DNA of 19,625 nt. Source: Solirubrobacterales bacterium. Lineage in GTDB: Bacteria > Actinomycetota > Thermoleophilia > Solirubrobacterales > Solirubrobacteraceae. This document shows positions 6,615-14,043 of the stretch, piece after piece. The position numbers and the translations under genes were made by a program. The notes beneath the pieces are model-generated. The model saw only the letters and a program-made list of their open reading frames with translations. It was not told the origin of the DNA and made no database searches. Location: positions 1-19,625 of the forward strand of contig JAOPZO010000310.1 in NCBI GenBank assembly GCA_025964065.1, read 5' to 3'. Each line of letters opens with the position of its first letter. The first letter of the stretch is position 1.

Positions 6615-6620
6615 TAGGAT
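6615..6620 (+). promoter_or_regulatory. Leaderless-type -10 (TAGGAT) of the DUF5718 gene
   Basis: TAGGAT ends 7 bases before the GTG at 6628. No ribosome site is present. No clear -35 hexamer lies at 17 bases. Confidence 0.45.
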
Positions 6621-6627
6621 CCGCGGC

Positions 6628-7509
6628 GTGCGCCTCGACCTCGACTCCCTGCGCGACGCCTTCGGCTTCGGCGTCGCGGGCAACTTCGCCGGCCACCTCG
6701 AGCAGGCCGGCGAGGCGGTGGACTTCGTCGCCGTCGACGCCGCGGGCGGTGCGCCCAAGGGCATCTTCCCGTTCTACGCGCCGGGCTCCGGCACGTTCCT
6801 CGAGACGTTCCCGATCGCGCACGATCGCCTCGCCAAGCCGGCCTCCGACACGCCGGTGCACCTGCAGATCGAGCCCGAGGTGGGACTCCTCTGCGACGTC
6901 GTGCGGGCCGCGGACGGGCGTGTGGAGCGGCTCGCGCCGCGGGCGCTCGGCGCCTTCAACGACTGCTCCATCCGACGCCCCAACGCGGTGAAGATCAGCC
7001 ACAAGAAGAACTGGGGCGCCGCGTCCAAGGGGCTCGCCCCGACGGGCTTCGCCGTCGCGGACCTCGATCCGGAGGGCCCCACCGCGACCTTCCGCCTGGC
7101 CTGCTTCCTGCGCCGCGACGGAGCGACCCACGCCTACGGCGTCGACAGCGCCCTGCCCGACTACTCGTACTACGGGGAGCAGCTGCTGGCGTGGATGGCC
7201 GACCGGCTGAACGCCCAGCGCGGCGCGGACGGCACGCCGCTCGAGGACGTGGGAGCGCTGCTCGCCGACGCCGGCGCACCGGCCACCGTGCTCGCGGGGA
7301 TCGGCGCGACGCGGTACACGCCGCTCGGCGCCAGGACGTTCCTCGAGGTGGACGACGAGGCGCTGGTGGTCGTCTACGACGCAGCCGCGACGAGCCCCGC
7401 GGCCGTCGAGGAGGCCGTGCGCTCAGGCGCGGAAGGCGCCCTGCCGGCCGCGTCGGTCCTGTGCCAGCGGGTCGAGGCGGGACCCGCAGCACCGGCCCTT
7501 CCCGGCTAG
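6628..7509 (+). CDS. DUF5718 family protein
   Basis: A 293-residue protein of unknown function with no signal peptide or membrane helix. Recognisable blocks are the N-terminal GFGVAGNFAGHLEQAGEA, then GAPKGIFPFYAPG, HLQIEPEVGLLCD, AFNDCSIRRPNAVKISHKKNWG and GIGATRYTPLGARTFLE near the end. I match these from memory to the DUF5718 family. The IEPE and KKNWG segments look like an active-site layout reminiscent of fumarylacetoacetate-hydrolase-type proteins, but that link is my inference. GTG 6628 is chosen because the conserved region begins within 12 residues and a TAGGAT box precedes it. It follows the phospholipase hairpin and ends directly at the palindrome of the next gene. Confidence 0.78.
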   Translation: MRLDLDSLRDAFGFGVAGNFAGHLEQAGEAVDFVAVDAAGGAPKGIFPFYAPGSGTFLETFPIAHDRLAKPASDTPVHLQIEPEVGLLCDVVRAADGRVERLAPRALGAFNDCSIRRPNAVKISHKKNWGAASKGLAPTGFAVADLDPEGPTATFRLACFLRRDGATHAYGVDSALPDYSYYGEQLLAWMADRLNAQRGADGTPLEDVGALLADAGAPATVLAGIGATRYTPLGARTFLEVDDEALVVVYDAAATSPAAVEEAVRSGAEGALPAASVLCQRVEAGPAAPALPG

Positions 7510-7547
7510 TTCGGCAATACCGTACCTTCTGGTACGGTTATTCCGAA
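7510..7547. promoter_or_regulatory. 38-bp imperfect palindrome filling the gap before the ATPase gene
   Basis: TTCGG (7510-7514) pairs with CCGAA (7543-7547), and CCGTACC (7520-7526) pairs with GGTACGG (7531-7537) around TTCT. Over 17-bp arms only three positions mismatch. It begins on the base after the DUF5718 stop and ends two bases before the ATPase ATG. TACGGT (7533-7538) within it fits a -10 hexamer. This looks like an operator overlapping a core promoter. A mere hairpin terminator is the alternative. Confidence 0.6.
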
Positions 7548-7549
7548 CC

Positions 7550-8668
7550 ATGGCTGCGAACCCGTTCACGTTCGACCGTCCGCTCCCGGCCGACGAGCTC
7601 GTCGACCGCGTCGCCGAGCTCGAGCAGCTCCTCGCGATGGCGGCCGCGGGTCAGTCCGTCCGCCTCGCGGCACCCCGGCGCTACGGCAAGACGACGCTCA
7701 TCAACGCCCTGGCCGAGGCGGCCTGGCAGGCGCACGAGATGGTCCCGACGGTCGTCGACCTCTCCGGGGTGACGACCCTCGACGACGTCGTCCTGCGCAT
7801 CACCCGCGCCTACGAGCGCGGCCTGGACCGCGGCCGCACCCGCAGCGTCTGGCGGAGCCTGCGCCGCCGCGGGACCACGAGCGCCCAGGTCGGCGTGCCC
7901 GGCGTCGCGAGCCTCGGCGCCGGGGTCGCCGCGCCCGCCGCGTCCTCCTCCCTCGCGGCGCTGCACGACGCGCTCGAGCTCCCGGTGCGCGTGCACGAGC
8001 GCACGGGCCAGCGCTGCCTCGTCGTCCTCGACGAGTTCCAGGACCTCTTCACGGTCGCCGACGGCCTCGACGGCGTCCTGCGCTCCCACCTCCAGCACCA
8101 GTCCGCGAGCGCCTCCTACGTCTTCGCGGGCTCCCAGCCCTCCATGATGCGCGCGCTCTTCGGCGACCGCCGGCGCCCGCTCTTCGAGCAGGCCCGCGCG
8201 CTGACGCTCGAGCCGCTGCCGGCCGCTGACCTCGCCGACTTCGTCGAGGCGCGACTCGCGGCGGCCGGGCGGGACGGGCTGCTCGAGCTCGTCGACGGGC
8301 TCGTGGAGGTCTCCGCGGGCCACCCGCAGCGCGCGATGCTCCTCGCGCACATGCTCTTCGAGCAGGCCGACGACGACCCGGACGCCCTCCCCCACGCCGT
8401 CGCGGCGGCGCTCCGCGAGGCGGGCGACGGGCTCGAGCAGACCTGGCGCTTCCTCGGTGACGGCAAGCGGCGGGTGCTCGGCGCGCTCGCGGCCGGGCAC
8501 CCCGAGCTCACGGGCAAGGCGGCGCTCGCGCACACGGGCCACGCCAAGGGCACCCAGGCCGGCATCCGCGACGCGCTCGCCGCGGACACCCTCATCACCC
8601 GCGACGCCGCGGGCGCCTGGCGCTTCGTCGACCCGTTCCTGGCGCTCTGGCTGCGCCAGGAACGGTGA
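7550..8668 (+). CDS. Archaeal-type AAA/STAND ATPase (ATP-binding protein)
   Basis: A 372-residue P-loop ATPase of the archaeal ATPase type (PF01637-like). The N-terminal FVDR-like entry motif is LVDRVAELEQL. Walker A is APRRYGKTTL (41-50) and Walker B is CLVVLDEFQDL (156-166). A sensor-like VFAGSQPSMMRALF (191-204) and the family's RRPLFEQARALTLEPL follow. The C-terminal 100 residues look like a winged-helix region (ALAADTLITRDAAGAWRFVDPFLALWL). Residues 100-132 form a low-complexity insert. The role is unknown, since the family is abundant and often linked to DNA or mobile functions, but no partner gene is adjacent here. Translation begins two bases after a large palindrome. It converges with the acyl-CoA ligase gene with 9 bases between stops. 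Confidence 0.85.
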   Translation: MAANPFTFDRPLPADELVDRVAELEQLLAMAAAGQSVRLAAPRRYGKTTLINALAEAAWQAHEMVPTVVDLSGVTTLDDVVLRITRAYERGLDRGRTRSVWRSLRRRGTTSAQVGVPGVASLGAGVAAPAASSSLAALHDALELPVRVHERTGQRCLVVLDEFQDLFTVADGLDGVLRSHLQHQSASASYVFAGSQPSMMRALFGDRRRPLFEQARALTLEPLPAADLADFVEARLAAAGRDGLLELVDGLVEVSAGHPQRAMLLAHMLFEQADDDPDALPHAVAAALREAGDGLEQTWRFLGDGKRRVLGALAAGHPELTGKAALAHTGHAKGTQAGIRDALAADTLITRDAAGAWRFVDPFLALWLRQER

Positions 8669-8677
8669 CGGGCGGCC

Positions 8678-10297
8678 CTACGCCGAGGCCGCCTCCTCCT
8701 CGAAGCGCGCCCGCAGGTCCTTCTTCGAGAACTTGCCGACGGACGTCTTCGGCACCTCGTCGATGAGCTCGACCCGCTCCGGGATCCACCACTTCGCGAC
8801 CCGGCCGTTGAGGAACTGCTTGACGTCCTCGGCGCTCAGCGACGCCCCGTCCTTCGCGACGACGCAGGCGACGGGCCGCTCGCCCCACTTCTGGTCCGGG
8901 AGCCCGATGACCGCGGCCTCGGCGACGTCCGGGTGGGCCATGATCTCGTTCTCGAGCTCGACGGAGGAAATCCACTCCCCGCCCGACTTGATGACGTCCT
9001 TCGTGCGGTCGACGATGCGGATGTAGCCCTCGGGATCGATCGTCGCGACGTCGCCCGTCTGCAGCCAGCCGTCCTCCGTGACCGGGGAGCGCTCCTCGGC
9101 GTAGTAGCCCGCGGCGATCCACGGACCCCGCACCTGGAGCTCGCCCTGCGCCGAGCCGTCCCACGGCAGCACGTCGATCGTGCCGCTCTCGACGATGCGG
9201 CAGTCGACGAGCGGGGAGATGAGCCCGACGCTCGCGCGCAGGCCGGCGAGCTCGTCCTCGGAGCGGTCGACCAGCGTCGACTTCACCGTGGCGACCGAGC
9301 CGATCGGCGAGGTCTCCGTCATCCCCCACGCCTGCAGGATCGGCCGGCCCGTCTTCTCGCGGTAGCCCTCGGACAGCGCGCGCGGCACGGCCGAGCCGCC
9401 GCAGATGATGAGCCGCAGCGCGTCCAGGTCGCGCCCGTCGAGCTCGGGCAGCATCCCCATCCAGATCGTCGGGACGCCGGCCGCGATCGTCACCCGCTCC
9501 TCCTCGATGAGGGTCGCGATCGCCTTCGGGGAGAGGTCCGGTCCCGGCATCACGATGGACGCGCCGGCCATCGCCACCGCGTGCGCGAGGCCCCAGGCGT
9601 TCGCGTGGAACTGCGGGACGACGGGGAGCACGACGTCGCGCTCGGAGAGCGCGAAGGTGTCGGCGAGCATCGTCGCCATCGCGTGCAGCGTCATCGAGCG
9701 GTGGGAGTAGACGACCCCCTTCGGGTTCCCCGTCGTGCCGCTCGTGTAGCACATGGCCGCGGCCTGGTTCTCGTCCTCGATCGCCAGGTCGGCCACCGGC
9801 GAGGCGGCCGCGAGGAGCTCCTCGTAGTCGCGGATCCGGGGGTCGTCGGGGATCTCCGCGTCGGCACCGTCGTCCATCACGACGAAGGTCTTCACGGTCT
9901 CGAGCTGGTCGGCGAGCGGCCACAGGAGGGGCAGCAGCGAGCGGTCGACGAAGACGACCTCGTCCTCGGCGTGGTTCGCGACGTAGACGACCTGCTCGGG
10001 GAAGAGCCGGATGTTCAGCGTGTGGAGCACGCGGCCGGAGCACGGCGCCGCGAAGTAGAGCTCGAGGTGGCGCGCGGAGTTCCAGGCGAACGTCCCGACG
10101 CGGCCGTCCTTCGAGATGCCGAGGTCGTCGAGGACCCCGGCGAGGCGGCGGGTGCGCTCGGCCCAGGCGCCGTAGGTGATGCGCTCACGCCCCCCGCCGA
10201 CCGTCGCGGTCACGATCTCCTTGTCTCTCCACAGGCGCTCGGCCCGTTCGAAGACGTGGGTGAGCGACAGCGGGACGTCCTGCATCAGACCCTGCAC
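8678..10297 (-). CDS. Fatty-acid--CoA ligase (AMP-binding enzyme)
   Basis: A 539-residue enzyme that activates a fatty acid to its acyl-CoA through an acyl-adenylate. The phosphate loop YTSGTTGNPKG is at 184-194, the adenine-binding WGMTETSP at 324-331, GWLQTGD with the ribose-binding Asp416, the hinge IVDRTKDVIKSGGEWIS, and the catalytic Lys522 in TSVGKFSKKDL. The pattern and length fit medium/long-chain ligases of the FadD/AlkK group, though chain length cannot be read. GTG 10297 has AGGAG (10303-10307) five bases upstream, and ATG 10285 is the alternative. A 15-bp palindrome lies 22 bases upstream. Together with the acyl-CoA dehydrogenase and crotonase genes in this window it fits beta-oxidation. 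Confidence 0.93.
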   Translation of the reverse strand: MQGLMQDVPLSLTHVFERAERLWRDKEIVTATVGGGRERITYGAWAERTRRLAGVLDDLGISKDGRVGTFAWNSARHLELYFAAPCSGRVLHTLNIRLFPEQVVYVANHAEDEVVFVDRSLLPLLWPLADQLETVKTFVVMDDGADAEIPDDPRIRDYEELLAAASPVADLAIEDENQAAAMCYTSGTTGNPKGVVYSHRSMTLHAMATMLADTFALSERDVVLPVVPQFHANAWGLAHAVAMAGASIVMPGPDLSPKAIATLIEEERVTIAAGVPTIWMGMLPELDGRDLDALRLIICGGSAVPRALSEGYREKTGRPILQAWGMTETSPIGSVATVKSTLVDRSEDELAGLRASVGLISPLVDCRIVESGTIDVLPWDGSAQGELQVRGPWIAAGYYAEERSPVTEDGWLQTGDVATIDPEGYIRIVDRTKDVIKSGGEWISSVELENEIMAHPDVAEAAVIGLPDQKWGERPVACVVAKDGASLSAEDVKQFLNGRVAKWWIPERVELIDEVPKTSVGKFSKKDLRARFEEEAASA

Positions 10298-10319
10298 ATG
10301 GGCTCCTCTCGGGGAATGT

Positions 10320-10334
10320 TCGACACGGTGTCGA
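10320..10334. promoter_or_regulatory. 15-bp perfect palindrome, candidate repressor site
   Basis: TCGACACGGTGTCGA has 7-bp arms around one central base. It lies 22 bases before the acyl-CoA ligase start, in the divergent gap shared with the dioxygenase-like gene. Size and symmetry fit a TetR-type operator. No regulator gene is adjacent. Confidence 0.5.
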
Positions 10335-10515
10335 TCCTGCCAGGAGCGCGCTCCGCGTGCCTCGGACCTCCCTCGGCCCCGAACGTGTCGCAGGCGCCCG
10401 GGTCGCCCGGGCGGCGGCCCGCGTGGAACCGGGGGCGGCGCTGCGGCCCGCCTGTCCCGTGCCGTTCAACGCCCCTCCCAGGCGGCTCCCAGGACGCCCG
10501 TCCACACTTCCGTCC

Positions 10516-11286
10516 ATGCACGAGCGCAAGCTGACCCGCCGCAACGCCGTCGCCGCCCTCGGCACCGTGAGCCTCGGAGGCCTCCTGGCCGCGTGCGGCG
10601 GCGAGGACGGCAGCACCGCCTCCGTGGCCTCCTCGACCGGGCAGACCGCCACCGTGGCCCCCAAGACGACGACCCCCGCGTCCACGGCGGAGCTCTTCGA
10701 CGCGTCCGCGAGCTGCAGGCTGTCCACGGAGCTCACCGAGGGCCCGTACTGGTTCGACGTCGACGCGATCCGCTCCGACATCCGCGAGGACCGGGAGGGC
10801 ACGCTGCTGAGGCTCGCGATCCGGGTGCGGGACGCGGCGAGCTGCGAGCCGATCGAGAACGCCGTCGTCGACATCTGGCACTGCGACGCGACCGGCCTCT
10901 ACTCGGGCTTCGAGGCCGCGTCCACGGGCGCGCCGGGCGGCGGGGGCGGACCCACCGACGAGGAGACCTACCTCCGCGGCGCGCAGGTGACGAACGCCGA
11001 AGGGGTCGTGCGCTTCAAGACGATCTACCCGGGCTGGTACCGCGGGCGCACGACGCACATCCACGCGAAGGTCCACTTGGACAAGCGGACGCTGCTGACG
11101 ACCCAGCTCTTCACCACGCGTGAGTGGGACGACCGCGTCTTCGCGGGCGATCCGTACGCGGGCGAGGACGGCCGCGACACCTTCAACGAGGGCGACGGCA
11201 TCTTCACCGAGGACGGCGTCATGACGCTCTCGAAGCAGGAGGGCGGCGTGCTCGGCGTCATGACCTTCGACGTCCGGCGCTCCTGA
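10516..11286 (+). CDS. Lipoprotein intradiol ring-cleavage dioxygenase-like protein
   Basis: A 256-residue protein of the catechol/protocatechuate 3,4-dioxygenase fold. The N-terminus is a twin-arginine-like export signal (KLTRRNAVAALG) ending in a lipobox LAAC with Cys27, so it is likely a Tat-exported lipoprotein on the outer face of the membrane. A Ser/Thr-rich linker to about 60 follows. The dioxygenase core has TEGPYWF, DIWHCDATGLYSGF, and YPGWYRGRTTHIHAKVH. Candidate iron ligands are Tyr129, Tyr175, His181 and His183, all present. The substrate is unknown, since exported members of this group are poorly characterised. No clear ribosome site precedes ATG 10516. It is divergent from the acyl-CoA ligase and is followed after 37 bases by the acyl-CoA dehydrogenase. 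Confidence 0.87.
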   Translation: MHERKLTRRNAVAALGTVSLGGLLAACGGEDGSTASVASSTGQTATVAPKTTTPASTAELFDASASCRLSTELTEGPYWFDVDAIRSDIREDREGTLLRLAIRVRDAASCEPIENAVVDIWHCDATGLYSGFEAASTGAPGGGGGPTDEETYLRGAQVTNAEGVVRFKTIYPGWYRGRTTHIHAKVHLDKRTLLTTQLFTTREWDDRVFAGDPYAGEDGRDTFNEGDGIFTEDGVMTLSKQEGGVLGVMTFDVRRS

Positions 11287-11310
11287 CGCCTCGGCCACCC
11301 CCCGGGCAGG

Positions 11311-11316
11311 TACCGT
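11311..11316 (+). promoter_or_regulatory. Leaderless-type -10 (TACCGT) of the acyl-CoA dehydrogenase gene
   Basis: TACCGT ends 7 bases before the ATG at 11324. The spacer CCCCGGC is identical to that of the FKBP gene start on the other strand near 13733. No Shine-Dalgarno site is present. Confidence 0.45.
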
Positions 11317-11323
11317 CCCCGGC

Positions 11324-12502
11324 ATGAGCACCGTCCAGGCCCCGACCCGTCGACGCGCGATCTACGAGGACGACCACGAGGACTTCCGGGAGTCCTTCCG
11401 TCGCTTCCTCGCCAAGGAGGTCGTGCCGTTCTACGAGCAGTGGGAGAAGGACGGCATCGTCCCGCGCGAGGTGTTCGCGAAGGCCGGCGAGAACGGCTTC
11501 CTCGGCATGCAGGTGCCGGAGGAGTACGGCGGCGCCGGCGTGGGTGACGACTTCCGCTTCAACGCGATCATCGGCGAGGAGTGCTGCGCCGCCAACCTCG
11601 GCGGCTTCTCCGTCGGCATCACGCTGCACAACGACGTGTGCCTGCCGTATTTCCTCGAGTACTGCAACGAGGAGCAGAAGCAGCGCTGGCTCCCCGGGAT
11701 CTGCGACGGCACGCTCATCACGGCGGTCGCGATGACCGAGCCCGGCACCGGTTCGGACCTGGCCGGCATCCGGACGAAGGCGATCAAGCAGGACGACGGC
11801 ACCTACCTCATGGACGGCGCCAAGACGTTCATCACGAACGGCATCAACGCCGACCTCGTCATCACCGCCGCGAAGACCGACCCGACCCAGCGCCACCGCG
11901 GGCTGTCGATCTTCATCGTCGAGCGCGACACCCCCGGATTCGAGCGTGGCCGCAACCTCGAGAAGGTCGGCATGCATTCCCAGGACACCGCGGAGCTCTT
12001 CTTCGACGGGGCGCGCATCCCGGCGCAGAACCTCCTCGGGGAGGAGGGCCAGGGCTTCAAGTACCTCGTCTCGAACCTCGCCCAGGAGCGCCTCTCCATC
12101 GCCATCCTCGGCGTGGGCGTCGCGGAGGCCGCGCTGCAGGTGACGCTCGAGTACGTCAAGGAGCGCCAGGCATTCGGCCAGTCGATCGGCTCCTTCCAGG
12201 TCTCGCGCCACAAGCTCGCCGAGTGCCGCGCGGAGATCGACTGCGTCCAGGCGTTCGTCGACCAGTGCATGGCCGAGCTCGGCGAGGGCCGCCTCTCCCC
12301 CGAGCGCGCCGCCTCGGCCAAGCTCATCGGCACCGAGCTCCAGGGCACCGTCACCGACAAGTGCGTGCAGCTTCACGGCGGCTACGGCTACATGACCGAG
12401 TACGCCGTCGGCCGCATGTACGCCGACGCCCGGGTGACCCGCATCTACGGCGGCGCCAACGAGATCATGAAGGAGATCATCGGCAAGGGCCTCGGCGTCT
12501 AG
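11324..12502 (+). CDS. Acyl-CoA dehydrogenase (long-chain/isovaleryl type)
   Basis: A 392-residue FAD enzyme that introduces the alpha-beta double bond in acyl-CoA, the first step of beta-oxidation. AVAMTEPGTGSDLAGI is the flavin-binding strand, RQAFGQSIGSFQ the middle signature, and CVQLHGGYGYM with RIYGGANEIMKEIIG the C-terminal block. The position of the medium-chain catalytic base is Gly376 (YGG), while Glu255 sits before Arg256 in AQERLSIA. Long-chain and isovaleryl enzymes are known to keep their base at this helix-G place. That points to a long-chain or branched substrate. No membrane or export signal is seen. It probably has its own promoter (TACCGT), as the preceding dioxygenase gene ends 37 bases upstream. 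Confidence 0.94.
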   Translation: MSTVQAPTRRRAIYEDDHEDFRESFRRFLAKEVVPFYEQWEKDGIVPREVFAKAGENGFLGMQVPEEYGGAGVGDDFRFNAIIGEECCAANLGGFSVGITLHNDVCLPYFLEYCNEEQKQRWLPGICDGTLITAVAMTEPGTGSDLAGIRTKAIKQDDGTYLMDGAKTFITNGINADLVITAAKTDPTQRHRGLSIFIVERDTPGFERGRNLEKVGMHSQDTAELFFDGARIPAQNLLGEEGQGFKYLVSNLAQERLSIAILGVGVAEAALQVTLEYVKERQAFGQSIGSFQVSRHKLAECRAEIDCVQAFVDQCMAELGEGRLSPERAASAKLIGTELQGTVTDKCVQLHGGYGYMTEYAVGRMYADARVTRIYGGANEIMKEIIGKGLGV

Positions 12503-12603
12503 CCGGGACGCCGGGATGCCGCGCGGTCTTCGCCGTCGTGCTCGCGGTGCTGTTCGCGCTCGCGCTCGAGGGCTGAGCGCGTCCGCTGCGCGATGATCCG
12601 GCG

Positions 12604-13362
12604 ATGACCGCCCCGCTCACCGACCTGCTCGACCAGCTGCGCGCCTGCCGCTGGGTCGACCTCACGCACGCGTTCGCTCCCGGCATCCCGCACTACTCCG
12701 GCTTCCCGGACGAGGAGCGGACGGTCCTGTACCACTTCGACGAGGGCATCGGGACGCTGGGCAGCGGCTTCCTCGCGCACGAGTATCGGCACGTCGGACA
12801 GTGGGGCACGCACTGCGACCCGCCCGCCCACTTCGCCCGCGAGGGGCGCACGCAGGACCAGATCGGCATCGAGGAGATGCTGCTCCCGCTCGTGGTGCTC
12901 GACCTCGCGGCGGCCGCGGCGGCGGACCCGGACCTGTGCGTCGGGCCCGAGCACGTCGCAGCGCACGAGGCCGAGCACGGGGAGATCCCGCCGGGCTGCT
13001 TCGTCGCCGCCTCGTTCGGCTGGGCGGCGAAGTGGCCCGACGCGGACGCGATGTCGAACCGCGACGGGGACGGCATCGCGCACTCGCCGGGCTGGGGCGT
13101 CGAGGCGCTCAGGCTCCTGGTGGAGGAGCGCGGCGCCGTCGCCGTCGGCCATGACGTGACCGACACGGACCCCGGCGCCCGGGTCTCGCGGGGCGAGGTG
13201 CCCGCGGAGACCTACATCCTTGGCGCGGACCGCTGGCAGCTCGAGCTCATGGCGGCGCTCGACGAGGTCCCGCCGCGCGGGGCGCTCGTCGTCGCGACCT
13301 GGCCCAAGCCGCTCGGCGGGACCGGCTTCCCGGCCCGCGCCTTCGCGATCTGCCCTAGCTGA
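12604..13362 (+). CDS. Cyclase family protein (kynurenine-formamidase-like metal hydrolase)
   Basis: A 252-residue protein of the PF04199 cyclase fold. The signature region is QWGTHCDPPAHF (66-77), matching H-x-G-T-H-x-D-x-P-x-H except that the first His is Gln66. His70, Asp72 and His76 are kept. Downstream, GHDVTDTDPG carries the later His/Asp block. Family members hydrolyse amides such as N-formylkynurenine or cyclic substrates. The Gln change makes a standard formamidase assignment unsafe. ATG 12604 has GATGAT six bases upstream, a near match to the TANNNT pattern, and no ribosome site. It follows the acyl-CoA dehydrogenase by about 100 bases that hold nothing convincing, and its 3' end overlaps the FKBP gene by 8 bases. 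Confidence 0.85.
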   Translation: MTAPLTDLLDQLRACRWVDLTHAFAPGIPHYSGFPDEERTVLYHFDEGIGTLGSGFLAHEYRHVGQWGTHCDPPAHFAREGRTQDQIGIEEMLLPLVVLDLAAAAAADPDLCVGPEHVAAHEAEHGEIPPGCFVAASFGWAAKWPDADAMSNRDGDGIAHSPGWGVEALRLLVEERGAVAVGHDVTDTDPGARVSRGEVPAETYILGADRWQLELMAALDEVPPRGALVVATWPKPLGGTGFPARAFAICPS

Positions 13363-13732
13363 CCCCGACGAGGTCGACGACGAAGACGAGCGTCTCGTCC
13401 GGCCCGATGACGCCGCCCGCGCCCTGCGAGCCGTACGCGAGGTGCGGCGGAATCGTGATGCGGCGCCGGCCCCCGACCTTCATGCCGGCGACGCCCTGGT
13501 CCCAGCCCGGGATGACCTGGCCGGCGCCGAGGCCGAAGCGGAAGGTGTCGCCGCGGTCCCAGGAGGCGTCGAACTGCTTGCCGTTCGCGTGGGAGACGCC
13601 GACGTAGTGGACCTCGACGGTCTGGCCGGCGGCGGCCTCGGCGCCGTCGCCGACGGTGAGGTCGTCGAGCTGGAGCTCGCTCGGGGCGGGGCCTTCGGGG
13701 ACGTCGACGGTGGGCTTCTGGGATGCGGACAT
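13355..13732 (-). CDS. FKBP-type peptidyl-prolyl cis-trans isomerase
   Basis: A 125-residue protein-folding enzyme that turns Xaa-Pro bonds. The single FKBP domain spans about 22-124. VEVHYVGVSHANGKQFDASWDRG, VIPGWDQGVAGMKVGGRRRITIPPHLAYGSQG and DETLVFVVDLVGV show the family's active-site residues: Tyr43, Phe54, Asp55, Val73-Ile74, Trp77, Tyr100, Phe117. There is no signal peptide, so it is cytoplasmic. The residues before 20 are a flexible Pro-rich lead. The ATG at 13732 is preceded by TAGCGT at 7 bases and no ribosome site. Its 3' end overlaps the cyclase gene by 8 bases on the opposite strand. Confidence 0.93.
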   Translation of the reverse strand: MSASQKPTVDVPEGPAPSELQLDDLTVGDGAEAAAGQTVEVHYVGVSHANGKQFDASWDRGDTFRFGLGAGQVIPGWDQGVAGMKVGGRRRITIPPHLAYGSQGAGGVIGPDETLVFVVDLVGVS

Positions 13733-13739
13733 GCCGGGG

Positions 13740-13745
13740 ACGCTA
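13740..13745 (-). promoter_or_regulatory. Leaderless-type -10 (TAGCGT) of the FKBP gene
   Basis: On the minus strand TAGCGT ends 7 bases before the ATG at 13732, with spacer CCCCGGC. No Shine-Dalgarno site is present. Confidence 0.45.
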
Positions 13746-13784
13746 CCCCGCGGGCGCGGGCGCCACACCGCTCGGGGCGCGGGG

Positions 13785-13790
13785 TAGGGT
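13785..13790 (+). promoter_or_regulatory. Leaderless-type -10 (TAGGGT) of the penicillin-acylase remnant
   Basis: TAGGGT ends 8 bases before the ATG at 13799. The promoter and start look intact although the gene behind them is broken. Confidence 0.4.
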
Positions 13791-13798
13791 GCCGCGCC

Positions 13799-14020
13799 AT
13801 GGGTCGAGGGAACGTCGGCGTCCTCGCCGTGCTGCTCGCCGGAGCCATCACCGCGGAAGCCGCCGCGGCGCCCCCGAAGGTGACGATCCGTCGCGACGCG
13901 CACGGCACGCCGCACATCGTCGCGAAGGACTTCCGCTCCATGGGCTACGGGTTCGCCCGGGCGCACGCGGAGGACAACCTCTGCGGCCGCTCCCGCACCC
14001 TGGTCGCGCGAGTTCGCTGA
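13799..14020 (+). pseudogene. Penicillin-acylase family protein, N-terminal remnant
   Basis: A 73-codon ORF starting with a Sec signal peptide (MGRGNVGVLAVLLAGAITAEAAAA). The entry of penicillin amidase/acylase proteins follows: VTIRRDAHGTPHIVAKDFRS, then MGYGFARAHAEDNLC. Full-length members have 650-850 residues with a self-cleaving Ser in the middle. Here the likeness ends after EDNLC (about base 13986), where relatives continue into an AdTYVTV-like helix. The next 11 codons are unrelated and then a stop follows. No catalytic Ser or beta subunit is in the window. The gene is therefore truncated, probably by the element that follows. It could still make a short exported peptide, since the start signals are intact. 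Confidence 0.8.
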
Positions 14021-14043
14021 CGCGCGGCGCATCGTGCGTCCTT

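Noticed and set aside
7550..8668. A defence or phage-related system around the ATPase
   Set aside because: No nuclease, integrase, methylase or helicase accompanies it. The neighbours are metabolic genes, so only the ATPase and its palindrome are reported.
10395..10413. CGCCCGGG/CCCGGGCG inverted repeat in the ligase/dioxygenase gap
   Set aside because: An 8-bp pure GC stem in a divergent region has no gene end to serve and is not surprising in DNA of this composition.
12503..12603. Hydrophobic codon run (AVFAVVLAVLFALALEG) after the acyl-CoA dehydrogenase
   Set aside because: It has no start codon with a ribosome site of its own and would be about ten residues from the only internal GTG. 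More likely chance.
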